A stretch of DNA of 64,000 nt. Source: Luteimonas wenzhouensis. GTDB taxonomy: Bacteria > Pseudomonadota > Gammaproteobacteria > Xanthomonadales > Xanthomonadaceae. Position 1 is the stretch's first letter. Each line of letters begins with the position of its first letter. The stretch is from NCBI RefSeq assembly GCF_007859305.1, contig NZ_VOHE01000005.1:124001-188000 (forward strand). Reading direction: 5' to 3'. This document shows, one piece after another, positions 1-8,285 of this stretch. The translations under genes and the position numbers were made by a program. The notes under the pieces were generated by a model. That model ran no database searches. It saw nothing but the letters and a program-made list of their open reading frames with translations, and was not told the DNA's origin.

Positions 1-103
1 TTCCGTCCCTATCCGCGGGCGACGCGCGTCCGCCATCAGGCAATGCACCCGACCCGGCGCATGCTGCCAGCCCCAACCACGCCACCATCCCTAGTGTTCG
101 CAT
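1..103 (-). CDS. Lipoprotein N-terminus (partial, runs off the window start)
   Basis: An ATG on the minus strand at 103 is preceded by a strong AGGAGG ribosome site (112-117). It opens a frame with a lipoprotein signal: a basic start, a short hydrophobic stretch and the lipobox LAAC at about residues 12-15, then a Gly/Ala/Asp-rich linker. Only about 34 codons lie in the window, so the mature domain and function cannot be told. The product should be lipidated on the Cys and sit in an envelope membrane. It is transcribed in the same direction as the GlxA-type regulator, 163 bp downstream of that gene's stop. Confidence 0.7.
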   Translation of the reverse strand, partial: MRTLGMVAWLGLAACAGSGALPDGGRASPADRDG

Positions 104-266
104 CCGGAATCCCTCCTGACGAGGGGTCTACCCTACGCCATGGGAAGGGGCGGCATTGATCGAAGTGGCCGGATTCCGTGGCCATAGAGAGCGAGATCGA
201 TTTGGTCTCCGAGGGGGCCGCGCTCGGCGCATAGCGGTGCAGGCGGGGAGGGGTCCGCGCCGGAAA

Positions 267-1244
267 TCATGCGCCCGCGTGCATCCCCTCCCGCGTCCCA
301 AACGTTCGCCGCCACTCCCTCGGACTCACCCGGTGCCGCTTCCTGAAGTGCTCGCGCAGCGACACCGGGGTCTGGAATCCGGCCAGGTCGGAGATCTTCT
401 CCACCGGGAGTGAAGTGGTCTCCAGCAGCTCGCACGCGCGGCGCAGGCGTTCGTTGACCAGCCACTCGACCAGGGTCATGCCGGTGGCCTTGCGGAAGTG
501 GCGGGTGAACGTGCGGCGGCTCATCGCGGTGCGCGCGGCCAGGTCATCGACCGTGTGGGGGGTGGCGAGGTGGGCGCGCAGGTGGTCGAGCAGGGCGTTG
601 ATCTTCGCGTCGTGGGTGGACGCGGCCACCGGCTGTTCGATGAACTGGGCCTGGCCTCCCTCGCGGTGCGGGGCGATCACCAGTCCGCGCGCGAGCCGGT
701 TGGCGACGCGGGCGCCATGCACCTGGCGCACGATGTACAGGCAGCAGTCGAGTCCGGCGCCGACGCCGGCCGAGGTGACCAGCCGGTCGTCCTCGACGTA
801 CAGGGCGTTCGCGTCCAGCGCTACCCGCGGAAACCGGCGCGAGAAGTCGTCTTCGGCCATCCAGTGGGTGGCGGCGCGGCGTCCGTCCAGCAGGCCGGCG
901 TAGGCCAGCGCGTAGGTGCCGTAGCACAGGCCGACCACGCGCGCGCCGCGGGCGTGGGCCCGGCGCAGCGCGTCCTGCAACGCGGCCGAGGGCGCCTCGT
1001 CCAGGGCGTGCCAGCCGGGCACCACCAGGATGTCCGCGGTGTCGGCCAGTTCCAGGCCGCCGTCGGGCTCCAGCGCCAGTGCCCGCTCGGCCCTCAGGGC
1101 TTGCCCGTCCGGCGCCACGATGCGCAGCTCGAACAGCGGCTGGCCCGGCGCGTGGGTGCCGAACACCATGTACGGCATGGCGAAGTGGAACGGGCTGAAG
1201 CGGGGATAGGCGATCAGCGCGACCACCGGGACGGGGGCGGACAT
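267..1244 (-). CDS. GlxA family transcriptional regulator (DJ-1/PfpI domain plus AraC-type HTH)
   Basis: A 325-aa regulator. The N-terminal ~190 residues form a DJ-1/PfpI amidotransferase-like domain with the nucleophile-elbow segment VVGLCYGTYALA and the family segment ATHW. The C-terminal ~110 residues form an AraC double helix-turn-helix, including MSRRTFTRHFRKATG and ISDLAGFQTPVSLREHFRKR. The ligand is unknown; relatives are often tied to amine or amino-acid catabolism, but most are uncharacterised. An upstream extension to 1319 is possible, but the ATG at 1244 starts directly on the DJ-1 fold and lies 47 nt from a good promoter. The gene is divergent from the MBL-fold hydrolase at 1352, its likely target by the usual logic of such pairs (inference). 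Confidence 0.88.
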   Translation of the reverse strand: MSAPVPVVALIAYPRFSPFHFAMPYMVFGTHAPGQPLFELRIVAPDGQALRAERALALEPDGGLELADTADILVVPGWHALDEAPSAALQDALRRAHARGARVVGLCYGTYALAYAGLLDGRRAATHWMAEDDFSRRFPRVALDANALYVEDDRLVTSAGVGAGLDCCLYIVRQVHGARVANRLARGLVIAPHREGGQAQFIEQPVAASTHDAKINALLDHLRAHLATPHTVDDLAARTAMSRRTFTRHFRKATGMTLVEWLVNERLRRACELLETTSLPVEKISDLAGFQTPVSLREHFRKRHRVSPREWRRTFGTREGMHAGA

Positions 1245-1290
1245 GGGTGCTCCGGTGGCCCGAAGGCATCGGTAATGGTCTCGTGGGCCA

Positions 1291-1319
1291 GTTATATGCG
1301 CCGCGGGGCGTTCCGACAA
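1291..1319 (-). promoter_or_regulatory. Candidate sigma70 promoter of the GlxA-type regulator
   Basis: Reading the minus strand, TTGTCG (1319-1314) is separated by 17 nt from TATAAC (1296-1291). These match the consensus hexamers at 4/6 and 5/6. The predicted start lies about 40 nt before the regulator's ATG, inside the divergent intergenic region shared with the MBL hydrolase. Confidence 0.5.
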
Positions 1320-1351
1320 TGGCCACCTGCCTTCCCTGACGGAGTCCCACG

Positions 1352-2236
1352 ATGAAGCCCACCGCCCTGCTGTCCACCCTTGCCCTGTCCCTTGCCCTGG
1401 CTCTGGGCGGGGCGCCCGCTGCCGCCGCCGAGCCCGCTGCGTCCGCTCCCACGGTGCAGATCCAGCAGATCCGCAACGCGACCCTGAAGCTCCAGTACGC
1501 CGGGCGTACCTTCCTGGTCGACCCGATGCTGGGCGCCAGGGGCGCCTACCCGGGCTTCAAGGGCACCTACAACCAGCACCTGCGCAACCCGCTGGTCGAG
1601 CTGCCGATGCCGGCCGCCGAGGTCATGCGCGGGGTCGATGCGGTCGTCATCACCCACACCCACCTGGACCACTGGGACGGCGGCGAGCACGCCTTCGTGC
1701 CCAAGGATCTCCCGATCTTCGTCCAGCACCAGGCCGACGCGGAGCAGGTCCGCGGCCAGGGCTATCGCGACGTGCGCGTGATCGAGGGCAGCGCGGAGTT
1801 CGAGGGCGTGCGCCTGACCCGCACCGGCGGCCAGCACGGCACCGACGCGATGTTCGCGGTCGAGCCTGTCGCCGGGCTGCTGGGCCAGGCCATGGGCGTG
1901 GTCTTCCAGGCCCCGGGCGCGGCCACCGTCTACGTGGTGGGCGACACCACCTGGCATGGCGAGGTGGAGCAGGCGCTGGCCGCGTTCAAGCCGGACGTCG
2001 TCGTGCTCAACACCGGCGACGCCCGCGTGCTCGGCTTCACCGGCTCGATCATCATGGGCCGCGACGACGTGCTGCGCGCTGCCCGCGCCGCGCCGGGGGC
2101 CGCCATCGTCGCCACCCACATGGACGCGATCAACCACATGACCCTGTCGCGCGAGGTGCTGCGCGACCACGTCCGGCAGAACGGCCTCGAGGACCGCGTG
2201 CGGGTGCCGGCGGATGGGGAAACGATGGCCTTCTGA
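1352..2236 (+). CDS. Secreted MBL-fold metal-dependent hydrolase
   Basis: A 294-aa protein. Residues 1-26 are a Sec signal peptide ending in an Ala-rich cleavage region. The mature part has the metallo-beta-lactamase fold with the metal motif HTHLDHWD, a later GDTTW segment carrying the bridging Asp, and ATHMDAINH supplying the last His. The layout resembles UlaG/lactonase-like members, but the substrate cannot be read from sequence. It should act in the periplasm. A GGAG ribosome site stands 8 nt before the ATG. The gene is divergent from the GlxA-type regulator and probably controlled by it (inference). Confidence 0.85.
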   Translation: MKPTALLSTLALSLALALGGAPAAAAEPAASAPTVQIQQIRNATLKLQYAGRTFLVDPMLGARGAYPGFKGTYNQHLRNPLVELPMPAAEVMRGVDAVVITHTHLDHWDGGEHAFVPKDLPIFVQHQADAEQVRGQGYRDVRVIEGSAEFEGVRLTRTGGQHGTDAMFAVEPVAGLLGQAMGVVFQAPGAATVYVVGDTTWHGEVEQALAAFKPDVVVLNTGDARVLGFTGSIIMGRDDVLRAARAAPGAAIVATHMDAINHMTLSREVLRDHVRQNGLEDRVRVPADGETMAF

Positions 2237-2373
2237 TCCTTCCACGGCTCCCCCCGGGACCATCGATTCGGGGGACGGGGCCGGATGATCCCCCGCTGCC
2301 CCACCAATGAACGATGGTGCGCCCGCCACGGGCCCCTATCATTGCTCCCCCTCCCCACGGACTTCGGCCCTCC

Positions 2374-3291
2374 ATGGCCTTCGATGCCTTTGCCCTCGCG
2401 CTGGTCATGCTCGCGCTGGGCATGCTGTTCGCCCGGTTCCGGATGTTTCCCGACAGTGCCGCGGACACGCTGAACCTGGTGGTGCTCTACGTCTGCCTGC
2501 CGGCGGCGATCCTGGTCTACGTGCCGCGCCTGCGCTTCGATCCGGCGCTGGTGGGCCTGGTGGCCGTGCCGTGGCTGCTGGCGCTGGCCGCTTGGGTGGC
2601 GCTGCGCCTGCTGGCGCCGCGCATGCGGCTGCGGCGCGACGAGCTGGGCGCGCTGCTGATGTGCACGATGCTGGGCAATACCAGCTTCATCGGCTATCCG
2701 ATGATCCAGGCCCTGCTCGGCGACGAAGCGCTGCCGTATGCGGTGGTCTACGACCAGTTCGGCACTTTCGTGATGCTTTCGACCGTGGGCCTGGTGGTGC
2801 TGGCGCGCTACGGCGGCGAACACCCGCCCGGCGTGCGCGAGATCGCGCTGCGGATCGTGCGCTTCCCGCCGGTGTGGGCGCTGGTGTTCGGCCTGACCCT
2901 GATGCCGGAACAGCCGCCGGCCTGGATCGCGACCGCGCTCGGCCAGCTGGCGTCGGTGATGCTGATGCTGGTGATGCTGGCGGTGGGCATGACCATCCAG
3001 TTGCGCCTGCCGCGCGACGAGGTCGGGCCGCTGGCGCTCGGCCTGTCGCTCAAGCTGGTGCTGCTGCCGGCGCTGGCCCTTGGGTTGGCGCTGGGCTTTG
3101 GGCTGCAGGGCGACATGCGCCAGGTGGCGGTGCTGGAGTCGGCGATGCCGACCATGGTCACCGCCGCGGCGCTGGCGATCTCGCACGGGCTGGCGCCGCG
3201 GCTGGCGGCGGCCCTGGTGGGCTACGGGATCGTGCTGGCGATGGCCACGCTGCCGGCCTGGCGGTTCGTGCTGGACCGGCTCGGGAGCTGA
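2374..3291 (+). CDS. AEC family transporter (auxin efflux carrier fold)
   Basis: A 305-aa integral membrane protein with about ten hydrophobic segments in two halves, typical of AEC/BASS-fold carriers. The central segment MLGNTSFIGYPMIQALLG carries the N-x-x-F-x-G-x-P signature of the family. AEC carriers move small organic anions such as malate or malonate; the substrate here is unknown. An in-frame ATG at 2314 exists, but 2374 begins the first membrane helix and follows a TATCAT box (2337-2342), so it is preferred. It stands alone on the plus strand, 137 bp after the MBL hydrolase. Confidence 0.85.
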   Translation: MAFDAFALALVMLALGMLFARFRMFPDSAADTLNLVVLYVCLPAAILVYVPRLRFDPALVGLVAVPWLLALAAWVALRLLAPRMRLRRDELGALLMCTMLGNTSFIGYPMIQALLGDEALPYAVVYDQFGTFVMLSTVGLVVLARYGGEHPPGVREIALRIVRFPPVWALVFGLTLMPEQPPAWIATALGQLASVMLMLVMLAVGMTIQLRLPRDEVGPLALGLSLKLVLLPALALGLALGFGLQGDMRQVAVLESAMPTMVTAAALAISHGLAPRLAAALVGYGIVLAMATLPAWRFVLDRLGS

Positions 3292-3306
3292 GGCGATCCG
3301 GACTGA

Positions 3307-3385
3307 AGGAGCGGCTTGAGCCGCGACCGGGCGGGGCCGCACGTCGACGGAGGTGGATTGCCGGGTCGCGGCTGAAGCCGCTCCT
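3307..3385. repeat. Paired REP-like palindrome, copy 1
   Basis: Two inverted arms with the core AGGAGCGGCTTNAGCCGCG (3307-3328 and 3363-3385) face each other across a spacer of roughly 33 nt. The left arm has G where the other copies have C (CTTGAG for CTTCAG). Each arm is itself a palindrome around GCGGCTTCAGCCGC. It fills the gap between the convergent AEC transporter and fadL-type genes, the usual place for REP elements. Confidence 0.8.
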
Positions 3386-3413
3386 GCACGGGGGCCGGGC
3401 TTGTCGGGGCCGG

Positions 3414-3448
3414 AAAAACGGAACAGGCCCCGCCGCAGCGGGGCCTGT
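3414..3448 (-). terminator. Rho-independent terminator of the FadL-type gene
   Basis: On the minus strand an 11-bp stem ACAGGCCCCGC with a 4-nt loop (3448-3423) is followed within a few bases by TTTTT (3418-3414). It lies 25 bp after the stop codon of the outer-membrane gene. Confidence 0.85.
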
Positions 3449-3472
3449 GTCGAGACGCGGCGATGGCGCCGG

Positions 3473-4810
3473 TCAGAAGCGGTACTGGGCCGACACGCCG
3501 TACAGGTTGGCGCTGCCGTCGAACGGGCCGACGATGCGGCTGCCGCTGGAGGTGATGTCCACGCGCGGGTCGTCCGGCTTCAGGTGGCTGAAGGCGAAGT
3601 TGACGTCGAGCTGGTCGCTGACCGCCCAGGTGGCGCCGATCGAGTACCAGCGACGGTCGTCGTCGGGCAGGCGCGGGGTCCGGTGCACCAGGCTGGTCGG
3701 GGTCTGGTCGTCGGCGATGCCGCCGCGCAGGGTCCAGCGGTCGTTGAGCTTGTACTCGGCGCCCAGCGACACGAAGGTCGAGTCGCTCCACTCGAACGGC
3801 TCGACCGCGTCCGGATCCGGGTTGTCGAACTCGATGCGCACCTCGCGCAGCGACGACCAGCCGGTCTCGGCGAAGGTCGCGGCCAGGGCGAAGCGGTCGT
3901 TGACCTGCCAGTGGGCGCCGATCGACAGCACCGACGGGGTGGTCAGGTTGGCGCCGCCAGGGCCGTCCTGGAAGAGCGGGGCGGTCATCGGGCTGGCGCC
4001 GAACACGGCCGCGACGTTGCCCGGCACGGTCCAATCGGCGCTGCCGCGCAGTTCGTAGTCGATCTCCGAGCGGTAGCTCACGCCGATCGAGACGTTGTCG
4101 GTCGGGCGGAAGTGCGCGCCCACCAGCCAGCCAAAGCCGGTGTCGTCGCCCTGGATCTCGACGAAGCCGTCGGCCGCCTGCGGCTGCGCGAACGGCAGCG
4201 GGCGGGTCTGCGGGTTGGAGTAGAGCAGGGTGCCGAAGTCGACCGAGCGCGACAGGGTCACGTCGGCGCGCGAGACGATCACGCCCAGGCCGACCGAGAA
4301 GCGGTCGCTCAGGTCGAGGGCGCCCGACAGCGCCAGGTCCACGATCTGCACGTCGGAGGTGTGGGCGAAGTAGCGGCCCACCCAGTTGTCGTCGTACTCG
4401 GTCTTGAGGCCGAACGGCGCGCTGATCATCGCGCCCAGGGCCACGCCGTTGTCGAGCTTGCGCACGTAGGAGATCGCCGGGACCGGGGTCACGTCGCCGG
4501 CGTTGCCGCCGTTGCCGCCGCTCATCGGGCGGCCGAAGGCGTCGGTGGCGGTGCCTTCGAACTCGTAGTTGAGGTCGATCGCGGTAACGTCGGCCTGGAA
4601 GGTGCTGCCTTCGAACTGGGTCATCACCGCCGGGTTGTTGGTGACCACGGAGGCGTCGCCGGCCTTGGCAGCGGTGCCGGCGAAGGACATGCCCTGCGAC
4701 TTGACGCTGTTTTCCTTGAGCTGGAAGCCCGCGGCATGGGCGCCCGGGGCGAAGGCGAGCGCGCCGGCGATGCCGAGCGCCAGGAGCGTGACATGGGGGG
4801 TGATTCGCAT
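3473..4810 (-). CDS. OmpP1/FadL family outer-membrane transporter
   Basis: A 445-aa outer-membrane beta-barrel. A cleavable signal peptide (about residues 1-26, ending PGAHA) is followed by FQLKENSVKSQG and the family NPA motif in VVTNNPAVM, which places the N-terminal hatch in the barrel. Amphipathic strands run to a terminal aromatic in SAQYRF, the BAM recognition signal. FadL relatives import long-chain fatty acids or other hydrophobic compounds by lateral diffusion. The gene is a single transcription unit with its own promoter (4922-4949) and terminator (3414-3448). Substrate specificity is not evident. Confidence 0.92.
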   Translation of the reverse strand: MRITPHVTLLALGIAGALAFAPGAHAAGFQLKENSVKSQGMSFAGTAAKAGDASVVTNNPAVMTQFEGSTFQADVTAIDLNYEFEGTATDAFGRPMSGGNGGNAGDVTPVPAISYVRKLDNGVALGAMISAPFGLKTEYDDNWVGRYFAHTSDVQIVDLALSGALDLSDRFSVGLGVIVSRADVTLSRSVDFGTLLYSNPQTRPLPFAQPQAADGFVEIQGDDTGFGWLVGAHFRPTDNVSIGVSYRSEIDYELRGSADWTVPGNVAAVFGASPMTAPLFQDGPGGANLTTPSVLSIGAHWQVNDRFALAATFAETGWSSLREVRIEFDNPDPDAVEPFEWSDSTFVSLGAEYKLNDRWTLRGGIADDQTPTSLVHRTPRLPDDDRRWYSIGATWAVSDQLDVNFAFSHLKPDDPRVDITSSGSRIVGPFDGSANLYGVSAQYRF

Positions 4811-4921
4811 TGCGGACTCTCTCTAGCGGAGTTGAGGGGTGTCAGCCGCGCCGCAGCGTCGCCGGGCCGCAGCGGCCCGCCGCGCCGCCGATCCTCCCGG
4901 TCGCGGCCCACGGCTCGCCCG

Positions 4922-4949
4922 ACTATACCGTACTGTGCCGTGTGGTGAA
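4922..4949 (-). promoter_or_regulatory. Candidate promoter of the FadL-type gene
   Basis: On the minus strand TTCACC (4949-4944), a 16-nt spacer and TATAGT (4927-4922) lie about 110 nt upstream of the ATG at 4810. This is a low-GC island in an otherwise very GC-rich intergenic region. Confidence 0.4.
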
Positions 4950-5020
4950 TGTGTCTTCCGGCACGCGACGGAACATTGGCGGCTGTCCGATCCGGGCGCC
5001 GAGCGGGTAAGGTGGCGCCC

Positions 5021-5713
5021 ATGTTCGTGTCGGTTCCCGTCCGCTCCGGCGCCCCGCCGCGCTGGGCCACGCCGCTGCTGTCGGTGCTGCTGTGGGCGGC
5101 CTTCGTCTGGGCGCTGTCGCGGCCCGACGCCTGGCAGCGCGCGCTGATGCTCGAATGGGGGGCCCTGGCCGGCGGCATCCCCGGGGCCGGTCCGTGGGAG
5201 ACCTGGACCGATCCGCAGCAGTGGGCGCGCCTGGTCACCGCGCTGTTCCTGCACGCCGACTGGGCCCACCTGCTGGGCAACCTGGTGTTCCTGCTGATCT
5301 TCGGCCTGCCCGCCGAGCGGGTGATGGGGCCTTGGCGGTTCCTGGCCCTGTTCTTCTTCGGCGGGGCGCTGGCCAACCTGTTCGCAGTGCTGGTGATCGG
5401 CGCGCCCGACCGGTTGATCATCGGCGCCAGCGGCGCGGTCTCGGCGGTGATCGGGGCCTACCTGGCGCTGTTCCCGCGCGCCCGGCTGGGGGTGGTGGTG
5501 CCGCTGGGGCTGTTCCTGGAGTTCGTGCGCGCGCCGGCCTCGCTGCTGATCGGGGTCTGGGCCGCGCTGCAGATCGTGTTCGCCTACATCGGCCCGGCCT
5601 TCGGCGCGGTGGCCTGGGCCGCGCACGCGGCCGGCTTCCTGTTCGGGATCGTGTTCGCGATCGGCTCGCGCGGCGCGATCGCCAGGCGGCTGCGGCGGAT
5701 GCAGGGCTACTGA
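5021..5713 (+). CDS. Rhomboid family intramembrane serine protease
   Basis: A 230-aa polytopic membrane protein with six to seven hydrophobic segments. The rhomboid core is complete: HADWAHLLGN near residues 78-87 in the second helix, the catalytic serine in GASG (Ser137) and the catalytic histidine in WAAHAAGF (His202). Rhomboids cleave transmembrane segments of other proteins within the bilayer; the substrate is unknown. The ATG at 5021 was chosen because upstream in-frame codons read through a GC-rich leader with no ribosome site. It is monocistronic or read with the DUF1820 gene 77 bp downstream. Confidence 0.9.
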   Translation: MFVSVPVRSGAPPRWATPLLSVLLWAAFVWALSRPDAWQRALMLEWGALAGGIPGAGPWETWTDPQQWARLVTALFLHADWAHLLGNLVFLLIFGLPAERVMGPWRFLALFFFGGALANLFAVLVIGAPDRLIIGASGAVSAVIGAYLALFPRARLGVVVPLGLFLEFVRAPASLLIGVWAALQIVFAYIGPAFGAVAWAAHAAGFLFGIVFAIGSRGAIARRLRRMQGY

Positions 5714-5777
5714 CGGGCCGGGCCGCCGCGCCCTTGAATCGCCGCCGCCCCGCCACCAATCAGGCCGGTGCGGTTCC

Positions 5778-5783
5778 TATAAT
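5778..5783 (+). promoter_or_regulatory. Consensus -10 box 7 nt before the DUF1820 start (possible leaderless transcript)
   Basis: A perfect TATAAT lies 7 nt upstream of the ATG at 5791. Transcription would therefore start at or next to the start codon. No convincing -35 is visible at the right distance and there is no ribosome site, consistent with leaderless initiation. Confidence 0.45.
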
Positions 5784-5790
5784 CGTTGCC

Positions 5791-6111
5791 ATGTCCAAGA
5801 CGCTCTACAAGGTCTCCTTCCTCAACCACGGCAAGGTCTACGAGCTCTACGCCACGCGCGTGGAGAGCGGGCGGCTGTGGGGGTTCGTGGAAGTCTCCGA
5901 CCTGGTGTTCGACGTCCACGACGGGATCGTGGTCGACCCCACCGAGGAGCGGCTGCGCGACGAGTTCGGCAATACCCGCACCCTGCACCTGCCGATGCAG
6001 GCGGTGCTGCGGGTGGAGGAAGTGGAGAAGAAGGGCCAGTCGGCGATCCGCGACGCGGCCTCCGGCGAGAAGGTGGTCACGCCCTTCCCGCTGCCGGCCA
6101 AGCCGCGCTGA
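5791..6111 (+). CDS. DUF1820 family protein
   Basis: A 106-aa soluble protein beginning MSKTLYKVSFLNHGKVYELY, the conserved start of DUF1820. It is predicted to be a small beta-rich cytoplasmic protein, with KVSFLNHGKVYELYA, GFVEV and the EEVEKKG segment recognisable. Function is unknown. It is separated by 7 bp from the fluoride channel gene and almost certainly co-transcribed with it. Confidence 0.85.
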   Translation: MSKTLYKVSFLNHGKVYELYATRVESGRLWGFVEVSDLVFDVHDGIVVDPTEERLRDEFGNTRTLHLPMQAVLRVEEVEKKGQSAIRDAASGEKVVTPFPLPAKPR

Positions 6112-6118
6112 GGCCCCG

Positions 6119-6505
6119 GTGGCGCCGGCCGGTCTGCTGCTGGCGGCGCTGGGGGGTGCGGCCGGCGCGGTCGCCCGCATCCTGCTCGGGCACTGGCTGT
6201 CGGCGCCGGCGGCGTCGCCGGCGTTCCCGCGCGGCACCTTCCTGGTGAACCTCGCCGGTTGCCTGGCGGCCGGCCTGCTGGCCGGCCTGGTCGAACGCCA
6301 CCCCGGCTGGCTGTCGCCGGAGCTGCGGCTGGCGCTGTTCGCCGGCGTGCTCGGCGGCTTCACCACCTTCTCCGCCTTCGGCCTGGAGACCGTGCAGCTG
6401 CTGCGACGCGGCGACTGGCTGCTGGCGGCCGGCTACGCCGGCGGCAGTGTGCTGCTGGGGCTGGCCGCGGTCTGGCTCGGGCTGCGGGTCGCCGGGCCGG
6501 CCTGA
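6119..6505 (+). CDS. crcB: Fluoride-specific ion channel CrcB/FluC
   Basis: A 128-aa protein with four membrane helices. Family landmarks are GGAAGAVARILLG at the N-terminus, GTFLVNLAGCLAAGLL (the G-T-x-x-x-N motif, whose Asn lines the pore) and GVLGGFTTFSAFGLE (the conserved T-T-F-S-x-x-x-E, which includes the Phe box and the helix break). It exports fluoride as a dual-topology dimer in the inner membrane. The GTG at 6119, 7 bp after the DUF1820 stop, is the only start that keeps the whole first helix. No fluoride riboswitch is possible directly upstream because there is no room. Confidence 0.9.
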   Translation: MAPAGLLLAALGGAAGAVARILLGHWLSAPAASPAFPRGTFLVNLAGCLAAGLLAGLVERHPGWLSPELRLALFAGVLGGFTTFSAFGLETVQLLRRGDWLLAAGYAGGSVLLGLAAVWLGLRVAGPA

Positions 6506-6524
6506 GGCAGCCGGCCCGGGCCGG

Positions 6525-8165
6525 TTACCGCTGCGGCGCCGGCGCCGGTGCCGCCGGTTTCTTCAGTTCCGCCAGCGCGGCCTGGATCGGGCCGTCGCCG
6601 TCGAGCACGTCGCCCGCGCCGGCGCCTTCCTCCTCCTCGTCGCCGCGCAGGTGGCCGGGCAGCATCGCCTCGGTGTAGCGCGAGCGGGCGGTCGGCCGCG
6701 CCGGCGGGTCGGGCTGGAGCACGACGTCCGGATCGATGCCGCGGGCCTGGATCGAGCGCCCGCTGGGGGTGAAGTAGCGCGCGGTGGTGAGCTTGACCGC
6801 GTCGCCGTTGCCCAGCGGCATCACCGTCTGCACCGAGCCCTTGCCGAAGCTGCGGCTGCCGACGATGCGCGCGCGGCCGTTGTCGCGCAGCGCGCCGGCC
6901 AGCACCTCCGAGGCGCTGGCCGAGCCGGCGTCGATGATCACCACCACCGGCGCGCCGTCGAGGATGTCGCCCGGCGTGGCGCTGAATTCGGTGTCGTTGA
7001 CCGGGTTGCGGCCGCGGGTGCTGACGATCCGCCCGGCCTCGAGCAGGTCGTCGGCGACCCGCACCGCGGAGGTCAGCAGGCCGCCGGGATTGCTGCGCAG
7101 GTCGATCACCAGGCCCTTGAGCGGTCCGCCGGCCTGCAGTTCGCGCACGGTGCGGGTGAAGTCCTCGCCGGTCTCGACCTGGAACTGGCTGATGCGCACG
7201 TAGCCGTAGCCCGGCTCGAGCAGGCGGCCGCGCACGCTGGCCACGCGGATGGTGTCGCGCTGCACGGTGATCTCCAGCGGCTCGGGCTCGCCCTCGCGCA
7301 GCACGGTCAGCACCACGCGGGTGCCGGGCGGGCCGCGCAGCGGACCGTGGCCTTCCGCGTCGGCCGGGGCCAGCGGACGGCCGTCGACCGCGACGATGGT
7401 GTCGCCGGCGCGGATCCCGGCCTTGGCCGCGGGGGTGTCGTCGATCGGCGCGATCACCTTCACCTTGCCGTCGGGCAGCTGCAGCACCTCCACGCCGATC
7501 CCGTCGTAGGCGCCGGTGGTGCCCTCGTCGAAGGCCTCGGCGTCGCTCTTCTCCAGATAGGCGCTGTGCGGGTCGAGGTCGAGCAGCAGGCCGCGGATCG
7601 CCGAGGTCATCAGCTTGCGCTCGTCGACCGGGTCGACGTAGCCCTGGCGGATGGCGTTGAACACGCCGACGTAGCGGCGGATCTCGTCGAGCGGAACCCC
7701 GGTGGCGGCGCTCTCGCTGGCGTCGGGGTCGTCGCTGGCGGGGACCGGTTCGGCCGGGGCGGGTTCGTCGGGAGCGGGATCGGCCGCGGAAGGATCGGCT
7801 TCGTCGGTGGCGCCGGCCGCATCGGCCGGCGGTTCCGTCGCACCGGCATCGGGCTGCGTCGGGCCGCTGCGGGCGCCCGGAGACGGTGGCGGCACGGCGG
7901 CGGGCGGCTCGGCCGGTGCGGGATCCGGCGCGGCCGCCTCCGACGCCGCCGGCTCCTCGGTGGCCGGGTCGGACGCGCGCTGCCCGGACGGGGCGGGGCT
8001 GGACGGAGCCGGCTCAGCCGCGCGGTCCGCTGCCGCCGGGTCCGTCGCCGGCTCTTGCGGGGAAGAGGCTTCGGCCGGCGGCGCGGGCGGTGCCTGCCGG
8101 GCCGGCGCGGGCAGGGGGGCCAGCACCAGCAGGGCGGCAAGCAGCGACAGGGTGCGGAAGGTCAT
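6525..8165 (-). CDS. S41 family C-terminal processing protease with long Pro/Ala linker
   Basis: A 546-aa periplasmic protease. A signal peptide (1-24) is followed by about 132 residues (25-156) made almost wholly of Pro, Ala, Glu, Asp and Ser. Then come the helical start of the S41 domain, a PDZ domain (DGIGVEVLQLPDG onward) and the catalytic core with the serine in GSASASEVLAG and the lysine in RSFGKGSVQ. It cleaves near C-termini of periplasmic or misfolded proteins and, in relatives, regulates peptidoglycan hydrolases. The ATG at 8165 has GGAG 6 nt upstream and is preferred to TTG 8171. It follows envC by 120 bp in the gpmI-envC-ctp order common in proteobacteria. Confidence 0.9.
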   Translation of the reverse strand: MTFRTLSLLAALLVLAPLPAPARQAPPAPPAEASSPQEPATDPAAADRAAEPAPSSPAPSGQRASDPATEEPAASEAAAPDPAPAEPPAAVPPPSPGARSGPTQPDAGATEPPADAAGATDEADPSAADPAPDEPAPAEPVPASDDPDASESAATGVPLDEIRRYVGVFNAIRQGYVDPVDERKLMTSAIRGLLLDLDPHSAYLEKSDAEAFDEGTTGAYDGIGVEVLQLPDGKVKVIAPIDDTPAAKAGIRAGDTIVAVDGRPLAPADAEGHGPLRGPPGTRVVLTVLREGEPEPLEITVQRDTIRVASVRGRLLEPGYGYVRISQFQVETGEDFTRTVRELQAGGPLKGLVIDLRSNPGGLLTSAVRVADDLLEAGRIVSTRGRNPVNDTEFSATPGDILDGAPVVVIIDAGSASASEVLAGALRDNGRARIVGSRSFGKGSVQTVMPLGNGDAVKLTTARYFTPSGRSIQARGIDPDVVLQPDPPARPTARSRYTEAMLPGHLRGDEEEEGAGAGDVLDGDGPIQAALAELKKPAAPAPAPQR

Positions 8166-8285
8166 GCGCAACTCCGGGAAGCGTCTGGCATCGGACCACG
8201 CGCAGGGCGCGGGGTGGCCCGATTATGGGGGGCCACCCGCGTGCCGTTAAGGCAGCGAGCCCTCCCGGGGCGCAAGCGCGGCCGC

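Noticed and set aside
6100..6121. Fluoride riboswitch before crcB
   Set aside because: Only 7 bp separate crcB from the upstream stop codon, and no riboswitch fold is visible before the DUF1820 gene.
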